43,593 nt of DNA from Caryophanales bacterium UBA2253 (GCA_002347755.1 DDXT01000012.1:1-43593); one strand, 5' to 3'. Shown: positions 16,337 through 24,688, counted from the stretch's first letter. A program made the numbers and translations. The notes: generated by a model not told the origin, from the letters alone.

Positions 16337-16356
16337 TTTCTTGAATTTTCAAGAAA
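16337..16356. promoter_or_regulatory. Near-perfect inverted repeat between divergent promoters
   Basis: TTTCTTGAA (16337-16345) and TTCAAGAAA (16348-16356) are exact complements with two bases between. The element sits 10 bases upstream of the lipoprotein B -35 box and upstream of the dus promoter on the other strand. It includes the CTTGAAAA motif shared with promoter A. It is a candidate operator for a dimeric regulator; no regulator gene is in the window. Confidence 0.45.
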
Positions 16357-16402
16357 ATGGGACCTGGTTTTAGCGATTTTTATTCATTAAGTTTTTGTTT
16401 TA

Positions 16403-16411
16403 TGCTATAAT
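16403..16411 (+). promoter_or_regulatory. Extended -10 promoter of the dus-lysA operon
   Basis: TGCTATAAT matches the extended -10 consensus (TGnTATAAT) perfectly, while no good -35 box is seen 17 bases upstream. It lies 35 bases before the GTG start at 16446 and rules out the longer reading frame that begins upstream at 16395. Confidence 0.7.
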
Positions 16412-16445
16412 GTTAATAACTTGGATATGGATCGGAAGGTTCGCC

Positions 16446-17411
16446 GTGATAATAAAGAATTGGGAAATAAACGGAAAAATTGCTTTGGCCCCTTTGGCCG
16501 GATACACTAACCCCGCTTACCGCATGCTCATGAAAGAATTTGGGGCGGATCTGGTCTTTTCGGAGATGATCAGCGCCAAAGGATTGTTATACGATAACGA
16601 GAAAACCTGGGAATTGACCGAGGTCGAACCGGAAGAACATCCGATCGCCATCCAGATTTTCGGCGGGGACATCGATTCGATGGTAAAAGCCGCCATGATG
16701 ATCGACCAAAAAACCAGCGCTGACATCATCGACCTGAACATGGGCTGTCCGGTTCGGAAAGTCCTGAAAGCCGAAGGCGGATGTCAACTGCTGACCGATG
16801 TGAACAAAATCGAAGCCATGGTCAGAGAAATCGTGAAAAACGTTCAAAAGCCGGTCAGCGTCAAGATCCGGGCCGGAATAAACCATAAAGCGATCAATTG
16901 CGCGGAAGTGGCGAAAGCCGCCGAAAGAGCGGGGGCGTCGTTTCTCACCATTCATGGCCGGACCCAATCGGACATGTATTCCGGGAAAGTCAACCTCGAT
17001 TACATCAAAGCCGTCAAAAAGGCAGTAACGATACCGGTCATCGGCAACGGCGACATCCGTTCGGTGGCTGACGCCCAGCGCATGATCGATCAAACCGGCG
17101 TCGACATGATCATGGTCGGGCGGGGAAGTTTTGGGAATCCCTGGCTGATCCGCGACTTGAAAGACCATTTTGAAGGCCGGCCGCTTCAGCCGGCTCCGAC
17201 TTCCGAAGCCAAGATCCGAATGTGCCAAAAACACCTGATGATGCTTTTGGCCATCAAACCGGAGAAAATCGCTTTATTGGAAATGCGCAGTCTGGCGGCT
17301 TGGTATGTGAAAGGAATCGAACATAGCAAAGATTTCCGCCAAAAACTAAATCTGGTTTCCAGAAAGGAAGAGCTGCTGTCCTTATTGGATGAGCTCATTG
17401 CCAAAATATGA
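16446..17411 (+). CDS. dus: tRNA-dihydrouridine synthase, DusB-like
   Basis: A 321-residue FMN-dependent enzyme that reduces uridine to dihydrouridine in the D-loop of tRNA. Seen: the N-terminal LAPLAGYTN (14-22), the catalytic loop NMGCPV with C101, HGRTQSDMYSG in the mid barrel, NGDI, and the FMN phosphate-binding GRGSFGNPW, then a helical C-terminal domain. The length is normal for DusB. The start GTG 16446 is chosen because GGAAGG lies seven bases upstream and the longer frame overlaps the -10 promoter. Its stop overlaps the lysA start by four bases (ATGA), so it heads this operon; a housekeeping gene here probably just shares the transcript. The Dus subfamily (B versus others) is less certain than the family. 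Confidence 0.94.
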   Translation: MIIKNWEINGKIALAPLAGYTNPAYRMLMKEFGADLVFSEMISAKGLLYDNEKTWELTEVEPEEHPIAIQIFGGDIDSMVKAAMMIDQKTSADIIDLNMGCPVRKVLKAEGGCQLLTDVNKIEAMVREIVKNVQKPVSVKIRAGINHKAINCAEVAKAAERAGASFLTIHGRTQSDMYSGKVNLDYIKAVKKAVTIPVIGNGDIRSVADAQRMIDQTGVDMIMVGRGSFGNPWLIRDLKDHFEGRPLQPAPTSEAKIRMCQKHLMMLLAIKPEKIALLEMRSLAAWYVKGIEHSKDFRQKLNLVSRKEELLSLLDELIAKI

Positions 17412-18712
17412 GAACAAAATCGATGACCCGCCATAACGGGGAATTGTATGTTGGGGAAAGAAAACTTTCCGAACTTGCCAAGACTTATCAAACTCCGCTT
17501 TACGTTTATGACGAAACGGGGATCTTGGACAAGATCCGGATCTTTGAAACTTTTTTCACGAGCCAGAAATTTGCTTGTGAAGTGATCTATGCTTCCAAAG
17601 CTTTTTTGGCCCCCCGTTTATGCCACATTTTAAACGATCATCGTTTTGGGATTGACGCCGTCAGCGCCGGCGATCTGCATTTGATCGAAAAAAGCGGGTT
17701 TGATCCGCACCGCATCGTTTTGCACGGCAACAACAAATCCGACGAAGAACTGGAACTGGGAGTGGCCATGGGCGTGGAATACCTCGTCGTGGACAACTAC
17801 CCGGAACTAATAAAACTAAAACATTTGTCTGAAACCAAAAAAACCGTCGTTCACACTTTGTTTCGGGTCAATCCCGGGATCAACGCCCACACCCATGCTT
17901 ACATCGAGACCGCCTTGCTGTCATCAAAATTCGGGGAGTCGATCTATGACGGAGCCATGATGGAAAAAATCTCCAAAACTTATCAGGAATCTCCTTATCT
18001 GGTTTTGGACGGTTTTCACGCGCACATCGGATCGCAGATCAACAATCCGAATTCCTTTACCAAAGAAGCCAAAACGATGATGGCTTTCATCCGAAAATTC
18101 CAGGATGCCCAGCCAATTCCGATTCGGGTCTTGAACCTGGGAGGGGGATTTGGGATCAAATATCTGGATGACGATCAAGAGATCAATTTGGAAAACATGC
18201 TTGGGAAGACCGTCAAAACGGTCGAAAGCCTTTGTAAAAAATATGAAATCAAACTGGAAAAGTTATTGATCGAACCGGGACGCAGTCTGGTCGGCGATTC
18301 CGGGTTTACCCTGTACCGTTGCGGCGGAAACAAGCAGACCGTCGGCGGAAAGAATTATCTGTTCATTGACGGCGGCATGGCGGACAACATCCGTCCGGCG
18401 CTTTATCAAGCCAAATACACGGTGGAGATTGCCAACCGCGCGGATTCTACCATCAAAAAAGATACCAAAATCTATGACGTGGTGGGGAAATGTTGCGAAT
18501 CGGGGGACATCATCGCCAAAGACATCCCGATCCCGGAAGCCCAAGACGGGGATACCGTCGTGGTTTATTCAACCGGGGCTTATTGCTACTCCATGTCCAT
18601 GAATTATAACGGACTGGTGCGCGGAGCGGTGATCTTCGTTAATGGAAAAGACGCGTTCATCGCCATCAACCGCGAATCATACGATCATTTAATCGAAACA
18701 TGCCATTTTTAG
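17408..18712 (+). CDS. lysA: Diaminopimelate decarboxylase
   Basis: A 434-residue PLP enzyme of the alanine-racemase-fold (fold III) decarboxylases, converting meso-diaminopimelate to L-lysine and CO2. Seen: YASKAF with the PLP lysine K64, HAHIGSQI, the phosphate-binding glycine loop NLGGGFGIKY, EPGRSLVGDSG, and the catalytic cysteine in GKCCESGD (about 360). Length and motif order are typical of LysA. It overlaps dus by four bases and runs into the dipeptidase gene, whose ribosome binding site covers its stop codon. No other lysine-biosynthesis gene is nearby. With the peptidases that follow, the likely source of its substrate is DAP from imported peptidoglycan peptides; that is inference. 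Confidence 0.94.
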   Translation: MRTKSMTRHNGELYVGERKLSELAKTYQTPLYVYDETGILDKIRIFETFFTSQKFACEVIYASKAFLAPRLCHILNDHRFGIDAVSAGDLHLIEKSGFDPHRIVLHGNNKSDEELELGVAMGVEYLVVDNYPELIKLKHLSETKKTVVHTLFRVNPGINAHTHAYIETALLSSKFGESIYDGAMMEKISKTYQESPYLVLDGFHAHIGSQINNPNSFTKEAKTMMAFIRKFQDAQPIPIRVLNLGGGFGIKYLDDDQEINLENMLGKTVKTVESLCKKYEIKLEKLLIEPGRSLVGDSGFTLYRCGGNKQTVGGKNYLFIDGGMADNIRPALYQAKYTVEIANRADSTIKKDTKIYDVVGKCCESGDIIAKDIPIPEAQDGDTVVVYSTGAYCYSMSMNYNGLVRGAVIFVNGKDAFIAINRESYDHLIETCHF

Positions 18713-18720
18713 GAGGAATA

Positions 18721-19608
18721 ATGAAAATCTTTGATACCCATAGCGACATGCTTTATGATCTTTACACCAAAAAAATAGCGGGAGTCAATAACCGTTTCCG
18801 GGACTTCCATGTTCCCCAGCTTCGGAATTCGGATGTGTCGGGAGCGCTTTGGACCATGTACTCGCCGGATGATTTCGACCTGATGGAGTCGCTTCAGATC
18901 GCCCTCGGCGAAATTGACATGCGCCTGCTTCCGAAATTTGAAGTCATGCTGGGACTGGAAGGATTAAGAAACCTTCCGAACTGGGCGGACATCAATAAGG
19001 CTTACGATTTGGGGATCAGACATGCCATGCTGACCTGGAATGAGGAAAATAAGTACGCCACCGGCGTGGCGGGTGATCCGAATCGGGGCCTGACCGAAGA
19101 AGGAAAGAAACTGCTTAAAGAAATGGAACGGCTGGACATGATCATCGATGTCGCCCATCTCAATGAAAAAAGCTTTTACGATGTTTTGAACTTCACTCAC
19201 AAGAACATCATTTTCTCGCATGGAAACCTCAAGAGTCTCTGCGAGCACCGGCGCAATCTGACCGACGATCAATTGCGAGCATTAAAAGATGCTGACGGTC
19301 TGATCGGACTGACGCTGGCCAGCAACTTTGTTTCCAAAAAACCGGAGTTGCAAGACCTCGAGCACTTCCTTAGGCATGTTGAAGGAGCCGTCGCGATCAT
19401 GGGCATTGATCGGGTCATGTTCGGATTTGACTTCATGGATTACTTGAGCGATTTTCCAAACTCGAACATCCGCGATCTGGCCGATGCCACCAAAACGCCG
19501 GGATTGCTCTCCGGACTGTCCCGCCATGGATTCTCCGAGAAAAACATCAACAAAATCTGCTACGATAACTTCTATAAACGTTACCGCCGCCATGTTAATA
19601 AGTTTTAA
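18721..19608 (+). CDS. Membrane-dipeptidase family (M19) zinc dipeptidase
   Basis: A 295-residue zinc peptidase of family M19. Bacterial members cleave dipeptides, often with a D-residue at the second position. Metal-site residues are visible: H7 and D9 in DTHSD, E80 in GLEGL, H146 in DVAHLN, H167 in FSHGNL, and D237 in GFDFMD; RRNLTDDQ (177-184) is also typical. There is no signal peptide, so it acts in the cytoplasm. ATG 18721 is chosen because AGGAGG lies directly before it; the longer frame starting at 18700 lies inside lysA. In this operon the likely substrates are dipeptides released from the peptidoglycan stem. Confidence 0.9.
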   Translation: MKIFDTHSDMLYDLYTKKIAGVNNRFRDFHVPQLRNSDVSGALWTMYSPDDFDLMESLQIALGEIDMRLLPKFEVMLGLEGLRNLPNWADINKAYDLGIRHAMLTWNEENKYATGVAGDPNRGLTEEGKKLLKEMERLDMIIDVAHLNEKSFYDVLNFTHKNIIFSHGNLKSLCEHRRNLTDDQLRALKDADGLIGLTLASNFVSKKPELQDLEHFLRHVEGAVAIMGIDRVMFGFDFMDYLSDFPNSNIRDLADATKTPGLLSGLSRHGFSEKNINKICYDNFYKRYRRHVNKF

Positions 19609-19630
19609 AACGAAAGGCAGGAAACCAAAC

Positions 19631-20695
19631 ATGATCAAAGGATTGGAAGAGTTATTGCAAGGTGCGATTGACCAGGGAGTTTTCCCGGGCGTCAATTATT
19701 GTCTGTTGGCGGATAAAACCTATCAAAACAGTCTTGGGAAAAAGAGTCTGTTTCCGAAGATCGAGCCAAACCGTTTGGATACGTTGTATGACCTGGCTTC
19801 GTGCAGCAAAGTTGTCTCCACGACCACTTGCATCATGCTGCTGTTGGAACGGGGCAAACTGCGGCTGTACGATGCCGTTTCAACGTATCTTCCCAATTTC
19901 CGTCATCCGGAAATCACCATCTGGGATCTGATGACGCACACTTCCGGACTTCAGGCCGATCTGTCCAAAGCTTCCAAACTGGCCAGCCGGGAGGAATGTC
20001 TGGAAAGGATCTATGCCTGCGACCTTGTTTATCCGAAGAACTCGAAGATCGTTTACTCGGACATCGGGTTCATTTTGCTTGGGTTCGTCATTGAAGCGGT
20101 CTCCGGACAGACTTTGGATGCATTCGCGAAAAAGAATGTTTTTGAACCGCTGGAAATGGTTGATACCGGCTACAATCCTGCGGACATCGAAAGATGCGCG
20201 CCGACCGAACTGCGTCAGGACGAGATTTATGACGGTTACGTCCGCGGCCATGTGCATGATGAAAAATCGTACATTTTGGGCGGCGTTGCCGGTCACGCCG
20301 GGCTCTTTTCGACCGTTTCCGATCTTTCCCATTTCATGGGCATGATCCTTGACGACGGAAAGTACCAAGGAAAAGTGTTTTTGTCCAAACCGACCGTGGA
20401 CCTGCTGTTTCGAAAACAAGTCGAGATGACCAGCGGGATCTCGCTGGATACCGATTCCCGGGGACTGGGATGGATCATCAAAGGCTGCATGTCTTCTTCG
20501 GGAGACTTGACCAGCCCCAATACCATTCAGCACACCGGCTTTACGGGAACCAACATTTGGATCGACCGGGACAACCGGATCGCATTTTGCATGCTTTCCA
20601 ACCGGGTCCATCCGACTCGCGACAATCTCAAACTGATCCCGTTCCGGGCCAAAGTCGGAAACTATGTCATCAGTCATTTTTTGGGGAGGAAATAA
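19631..20695 (+). CDS. Beta-lactamase-fold serine hydrolase (AmpC/YbbE-like)
   Basis: A 354-residue protein of the beta-lactamase/transpeptidase-like hydrolases. It has the nucleophile motif S57-C-S-K60 (SxxK), Y142-S143-D144 in the place of YxN, and H301-T302-G303 where KTG is usual, a set seen in esterase, amidase and D-peptidase members rather than true beta-lactamases. HTSGL (about 103-107) and HVHDE are also typical. There is no signal peptide. The start ATG 19631 is preceded by an AAAGG/AGGAAA ribosome binding site, and longer frames overlap the dipeptidase. Bacillus subtilis carries a related protein (YbbE, AmiE) in its MurNAc/muropeptide operon with nagZ, so a role in cutting muropeptide-type bonds is plausible but inferred. 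Confidence 0.85.
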   Translation: MIKGLEELLQGAIDQGVFPGVNYCLLADKTYQNSLGKKSLFPKIEPNRLDTLYDLASCSKVVSTTTCIMLLLERGKLRLYDAVSTYLPNFRHPEITIWDLMTHTSGLQADLSKASKLASREECLERIYACDLVYPKNSKIVYSDIGFILLGFVIEAVSGQTLDAFAKKNVFEPLEMVDTGYNPADIERCAPTELRQDEIYDGYVRGHVHDEKSYILGGVAGHAGLFSTVSDLSHFMGMILDDGKYQGKVFLSKPTVDLLFRKQVEMTSGISLDTDSRGLGWIIKGCMSSSGDLTSPNTIQHTGFTGTNIWIDRDNRIAFCMLSNRVHPTRDNLKLIPFRAKVGNYVISHFLGRK

Positions 20696-20698
20696 AAA

Positions 20699-21682
20699 AT
20701 GGACATTATAAAATTTGAACCGTCGATGATTGAAGCCGTGGTAGCGCTTTGGAACGAAAGCGTGGTGCCATATTCCATTTATTCGCCGTTTACGAAAGCC
20801 TCTTTTCAAAGCAAATTTCTGGACAATCCTTTCTATGATCCGGACGGATCGCTGGTCGTGATTGAAAAAGATAAGATCATCGGCTTCGGGAATGCCACTT
20901 ACAACCATCAAGGCCAAGAACCGAGCCAGACGCCCGGTTACATCACCTGCGTCGCCGTGGACAAAAATCATTGGCGGCGGGGGATCGGCTCGCTGATTCT
21001 GAAAGAACTGGAAAGATTTCTGAGAAAAAAAGGCAAGACTTATGTCCGGAATCTCTTTTTCAATCCCATCAATCTGGAATGGCTGGTCCCGGGAACCAAT
21101 CATCACGAACATCCGGGGGCGCCGGCGGTGCCGTTCAACACTCCTTATTATTTCCTCTTGATGGCCAACGGCTACAATGTGAACGGCCAGCAAGATGCCT
21201 ATCATTTGGATCTAAACAAGTTCCGGCTTTCCGAAGACGTGAAGAAGAAAATGGAAGAAAACGAGCGCAACGGTTTTACGATCACTTTTTACGATCCGGC
21301 CCTTCATCACGGGTTTGATGAGTTGTTTGACGGCTTGCAAAACGAAGGCTGGCGCAGCGTCGTGAAAAACAATCTGGCCAAAGACAAACCGGATCCGATG
21401 CTGATCGCCCAGAAAGACGGCGAGATCCTCGGTTGGACCGGCCCGGTTTTCACTCAGCCGAGCGGCCGCGGTTACCTCGGCGGCATCGGCGTTCATCCGA
21501 AAGCGCAGGGACATGGCTTGGGGAAATCTCTCTTTTGCATGCTCTGTCAGAAATCCAAAGAAAACAATGCTGCTTTCATGACTTTGTTTACCGGCGCGGA
21601 TAACAAAGCTCGAGAAATATATCTTTACGCGGGCATGAAGATCGTTCAGTCCTTCGTGGCCCTGAGAAAGGAACTGAAATGA
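20699..21682 (+). CDS. Tandem GNAT-family N-acetyltransferase (copy 1)
   Basis: A 327-residue protein with two GNAT domains. The acetyl-CoA-binding loop is seen at R93-R-G-I-G97 in the first half, after VAVDKNHW, and again as QGHGLG (about 272-277) after GIGVHPKA in the second. It starts just after the serine hydrolase, with GGGGAGG upstream, and its stop overlaps the next start (ATGA). A second gene with the same two-domain layout ends this locus (42051-43013). The acceptor is unknown; an amino sugar or amino acid from cell-wall degradation would fit the neighbours. Confidence 0.85.
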   Translation: MDIIKFEPSMIEAVVALWNESVVPYSIYSPFTKASFQSKFLDNPFYDPDGSLVVIEKDKIIGFGNATYNHQGQEPSQTPGYITCVAVDKNHWRRGIGSLILKELERFLRKKGKTYVRNLFFNPINLEWLVPGTNHHEHPGAPAVPFNTPYYFLLMANGYNVNGQQDAYHLDLNKFRLSEDVKKKMEENERNGFTITFYDPALHHGFDELFDGLQNEGWRSVVKNNLAKDKPDPMLIAQKDGEILGWTGPVFTQPSGRGYLGGIGVHPKAQGHGLGKSLFCMLCQKSKENNAAFMTLFTGADNKAREIYLYAGMKIVQSFVALRKELK

Positions 21683-22374
21683 CGAAAACTTTCTTGGCCA
21701 TCGGCGGTCATGTTGGCGACATGGAGCTGACAACCGGCTGCGTTTTGGCCGCGCAATCCCTCAAAGGCGATAAGATCATCACTTTGGCATTGACTGCCGG
21801 CGAACGCGGCAATCCCAAAGGAATGTCGGTCGCCGATTACCGGATCCAAAAAATCAAAGAAGCGGAAACGTTCGCTTCCATGCTGCACGGGGAAGCCGTG
21901 GTGCTCGATTATCAAGACGGAGAACTCCCGGATAACGAAGAAGCGCGGATCAAAGTCGCGACCTTGATTCGGAAATACCGCCCCAACGTCATCTTCACCC
22001 ATTGGAAGAATTCCATGCACAAAGACCATGCGGCGACCAGCCGGATCGTTGTTGACGCGGCTTTTTGGGCGGCTTTGGACATGGGGGACAAGATCCCCGG
22101 CACCCCGCATTGGGCGCCGGTGTACTTCGCGGAAAATTGGGAAGACCGCGAGGGGTTCGACCCTTATGTGTTCGTGAACTGCAGCGACGGTTATGAGCTT
22201 TGGAGAGAAGCCATATCCAAACATTGGTTCATCATGAACAGTCCGTCCTTCCGGTATTTCGATTATTACACCCATCTGAGCTTCGTGCGCGGAGCCTTGT
22301 CCAAAAATGCCCATGCGCAATGCTTCAACTTTGAAGGATACCAGAAGTTTACCAAGATGATGGACGGTTTCTAA
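21679..22374 (+). CDS. PIG-L (LmbE)-like deacetylase with altered AHPDD motif
   Basis: A 231-residue protein of the PIG-L/LmbE family, zinc enzymes that remove N-acetyl groups from sugars such as GlcNAc-inositol or GlcNAc-malate. The usual AHPDD signature reads G10-H-V-G-D14 here: the zinc ligands H11 and D14 are kept, but the first Asp, which acts as the catalytic base in MshB and BshB, is Gly13. The second metal motif is intact as MHKDH (H114, H117). TAGERGNP (40-46) is also typical. It overlaps the GNAT gene by four bases. A deacetylase beside acetyltransferases and amino-sugar enzymes suggests work on GlcNAc- or MurNAc-type substrates; activity is uncertain given the lost Asp. Confidence 0.85.
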   Translation: MTKTFLAIGGHVGDMELTTGCVLAAQSLKGDKIITLALTAGERGNPKGMSVADYRIQKIKEAETFASMLHGEAVVLDYQDGELPDNEEARIKVATLIRKYRPNVIFTHWKNSMHKDHAATSRIVVDAAFWAALDMGDKIPGTPHWAPVYFAENWEDREGFDPYVFVNCSDGYELWREAISKHWFIMNSPSFRYFDYYTHLSFVRGALSKNAHAQCFNFEGYQKFTKMMDGF

Positions 22375-22377
22375 AAC

Positions 22378-23310
22378 ATGAAATTGGAAAGACTCCGTCC
22401 CGGCGATGCCATCGGGATCATTTGTCCGGCATCGTCGATTGCCGCGGATAATCCCCGGATCCCGGTCATGGAAAAATACCTGAGTGGTTTGGGGCTAAAA
22501 ATCAAATACGGAAAAAACCTGTTTGCGACTTACGGTTATCTCGCTGGTACCGATGAGCAGCGGGCTGCCGATCTGGAAGCCATGTATCTGGACGATGATG
22601 TCAAAGTCATTTTGTGTATGAAAGGCGGGTACGGATGTTCGCGGATGGTTAATTTGCTCGATTTCCAAAAAATCGCCAAACACCCCAAACTGCTGATCGG
22701 TTTCAGTGACATTACCGTGCTTTTGAACGCCATCCATCAAAAAACCGACTTTCCGACCATCCACGGGGACGTGGGCATCTGGCTGGGAAATCCGCGGATC
22801 GATGCAGCTTCATTGGCTGATTTTGAAGCTTTGCTTTTCCAAAACCAGCTCGGTCGGGTGCTGAAAAATCCCCGTGATGACGCCAAAATGCTGCGGGGCG
22901 GATCCGCGGAAGGAAAGCTGATCGGCGGCAATCTCAGCCTGATCGCGACTTTGGCGGGAACAGAGTTTGATTTGGATTTCACGGATAAGATCGTCTTCAT
23001 CGAAGATGTTGGCGAGGCGCCGTACCGGATCGATCGATATCTTTCGAATCTGCGTTTGGCGGGAAAACTTAAGAAAGCCAAAGGATTCGTGCTTGGTTAT
23101 TTTACCGATTGCGCTTCCAAGGAAGCCGGGTCCTGGGAGATCCCCGACCTGCTGAAACAATATTTTGGAAATTTATCGGTTCCGGTCATCACCGATTTTG
23201 CTTCGGGGCATGACTTTCCGTTCATTAATTTACCGATTGGCGTTTCCGTTAAAATGGACGCTGACGCCAGAACCATTACGATTTTGGAGGAAATATATGA
23301 AACCCATTAA
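22378..23310 (+). CDS. ldcA: LD-carboxypeptidase, family S66
   Basis: A 310-residue serine peptidase of family S66. LdcA releases the terminal D-Ala from the tetrapeptide of cytoplasmic muropeptides during peptidoglycan recycling. The triad is visible: S110 in GFSDIT, a Glu in IEDVGEAPYRIDR (E209 most likely), and H278 in ASGHDF. MKGGYG (81-86) and GGNLSL are further family motifs. There is no signal peptide, matching a cytoplasmic role. Its last 14 bases overlap the GHL10 gene, whose ribosome binding site lies inside it. Members also include microcin-immunity proteins (MccF-like), but the catabolic context favours LdcA. Confidence 0.92.
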   Translation: MKLERLRPGDAIGIICPASSIAADNPRIPVMEKYLSGLGLKIKYGKNLFATYGYLAGTDEQRAADLEAMYLDDDVKVILCMKGGYGCSRMVNLLDFQKIAKHPKLLIGFSDITVLLNAIHQKTDFPTIHGDVGIWLGNPRIDAASLADFEALLFQNQLGRVLKNPRDDAKMLRGGSAEGKLIGGNLSLIATLAGTEFDLDFTDKIVFIEDVGEAPYRIDRYLSNLRLAGKLKKAKGFVLGYFTDCASKEAGSWEIPDLLKQYFGNLSVPVITDFASGHDFPFINLPIGVSVKMDADARTITILEEIYETH

Positions 23311-24592
23311 AAGATTTTCGCATGAAGGCAATGTCACTTACTATCAAAGCCAGCAAGAAGTGATGCTGCCCGACCGTTATGTCCAGAGTAAAGTTGAACT
23401 GCGCGGAATTTGGTTTTCGACCGTCAACAACATTGACATTTCCAAGATGGAATCCGTCAAAAGCTATCAGGACTATTTGCGCGGAGCGATCCAAAAGATC
23501 AAAGAATACCATTTCAACACCGTGGTCTTTCAGGTTCGCCCGACCAACGACGCTTGGTATGAATCGAAACTGAACCCGTGGACGGCATTCATTACCGGGA
23601 AGCAAGGCGAATACCCCGGCTTTGATGTCTTCGGCTGGTTCGTGAAAGAAGCCAACGCGGCCGGGCTGACCGTGCATGCCTGGCTGAATCCGTATCGGAT
23701 CTCGGTCGTTAAATTAAGCGAGGCCAACCAGACCAAAGACGAGTTCCTGAATAGTTTGGCTCCGAACAACTTCGCGCGACTGCACCCGGAACTGGTCATT
23801 GTGACCGCCGAGCAGAAACTGATTCTCGATCCGGCCAGCGCCGCGGTTCGGGAATTTGTCGCCGACACCGCCGCGGAAATCGGGCGGAAATACAATGTGA
23901 AAGCCATTCACATGGATGATTACTTCTATCCTTATGAAGCCATCAAAGACGAAAACGAAGACGCCAAATTCAAAGCCTCGGGGTTTGCGACTCTGGGAGA
24001 CTTCCGGCGGAACAATGTCAGTCTTTTGATCAAACAGGTTCATGAGAAGCTGCAAGAACTTCCTAAGAAAGTGGAATTCGGGATCAGCCCGTTCGGAATT
24101 TACCGGACCAACGCCAAGTGGTTCAAAGAGCAAAACGAGTCGGCTTGGGAACAGGGCTCAAACAACCATTTCTCCTGCTTCAACTGCTATACCGGACTTT
24201 TCGCCGATGTCTGGAAGTGGATGAAGGAAGGCTGGATCGATTACGTCGTTCCTCAGAATTATTTCGATCTGGACTACTGGAAGCAGAACCAAGAAGGCGT
24301 CCTCTACGAAGTCGTCAAGTACGCGGACCTGGCGAAGTGGTGGGCGGAAACATCCAAAAAAACCGGCACCAAACTGTACATGGGGATGGGTCTGTATCGC
24401 TATTCCAAGGAAGGAAACTGGAACAACCCGGAAGAAATCATTAATCAACTTAAGTACAATCGCTGCCATCCGAACATCAAAGGCGTCGTCATGTTCACTT
24501 ACAAGAACCTGATTGGGGACGAGATCCCGGCTTTGAGCGCAGCGCGCGAAAAATTGAAAGAACTTTGGTCAAAAGAGGCCAAAGAGATATGA
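23297..24592 (+). CDS. GHL10 (DUF187) glycoside hydrolase, DigH/YngK-like
   Basis: A 431-residue glycosyl-hydrolase-like 10 protein with a TIM barrel: LRGIWFSTVNNID (35-47), VVFQVRPTNDAWY (about 75-87), VHAWLNPYRI (about 125-134), HMDDYFYPYE (about 205-214), ISPFGI (about 255) and WIDYVVPQNYF (about 314-324). E. coli DigH of this group cuts peptide-free (denuded) peptidoglycan glycan strands. Unlike DigH and most YngK-like proteins it has no signal peptide, so the glycan would be cut inside the cell. ATG 23297 follows TTGGAGG, which lies inside the ldcA end. It is the last gene of the dus-lysA operon, with a terminator just after. The substrate assignment is by family plus context. Confidence 0.85.
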   Translation: MKPIKRFSHEGNVTYYQSQQEVMLPDRYVQSKVELRGIWFSTVNNIDISKMESVKSYQDYLRGAIQKIKEYHFNTVVFQVRPTNDAWYESKLNPWTAFITGKQGEYPGFDVFGWFVKEANAAGLTVHAWLNPYRISVVKLSEANQTKDEFLNSLAPNNFARLHPELVIVTAEQKLILDPASAAVREFVADTAAEIGRKYNVKAIHMDDYFYPYEAIKDENEDAKFKASGFATLGDFRRNNVSLLIKQVHEKLQELPKKVEFGISPFGIYRTNAKWFKEQNESAWEQGSNNHFSCFNCYTGLFADVWKWMKEGWIDYVVPQNYFDLDYWKQNQEGVLYEVVKYADLAKWWAETSKKTGTKLYMGMGLYRYSKEGNWNNPEEIINQLKYNRCHPNIKGVVMFTYKNLIGDEIPALSAAREKLKELWSKEAKEI

Positions 24593-24597
24593 AAACA

Positions 24598-24628
24598 AGG
24601 CTCCGATCATTTGCGTCGGAACCTTTTT
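24598..24628 (+). terminator. Rho-independent terminator after the dus-lysA operon
   Basis: AGGCTCCGA (24598-24606) pairs with TCGGAACCT (24616-24624), with one C-A mismatch and a 9-base loop, and is followed by TTTTTCTTATTT. It separates the first catabolic operon from the GH20-ABC operon. Confidence 0.85.
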
Positions 24629-24659
24629 CTTATTTAACCCGATTATTTAATATTTCAAC

Positions 24660-24688
24660 TTGAAAAAAAGCCCCATTTATTGTATAAT
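24660..24688 (+). promoter_or_regulatory. Sigma-A promoter of the GH20-ABC operon
   Basis: TTGAAA (24660-24665), exactly 17 bases, TATAAT (24683-24688). Transcription would begin about 45 bases before ATG 24740, which has AGGAG as ribosome binding site. The same hexamers and spacing recur before the lipoprotein gene at 43065. Confidence 0.85.

Noticed and set aside
16395..16445. Upstream extension of the dus reading frame
   Set aside because: It overlaps the extended -10 promoter, adds a hydrophobic stretch not found in Dus proteins, and lacks a ribosome binding site; GTG 16446 has one.
19880..21205. Long minus-strand open frame (441 codons) opposite the serine hydrolase and GNAT genes
   Set aside because: It spans two well-supported plus-strand genes and the gap between them, has no recognisable motifs, and its composition (rich in R, H, F, Q) is typical of a codon-bias shadow.
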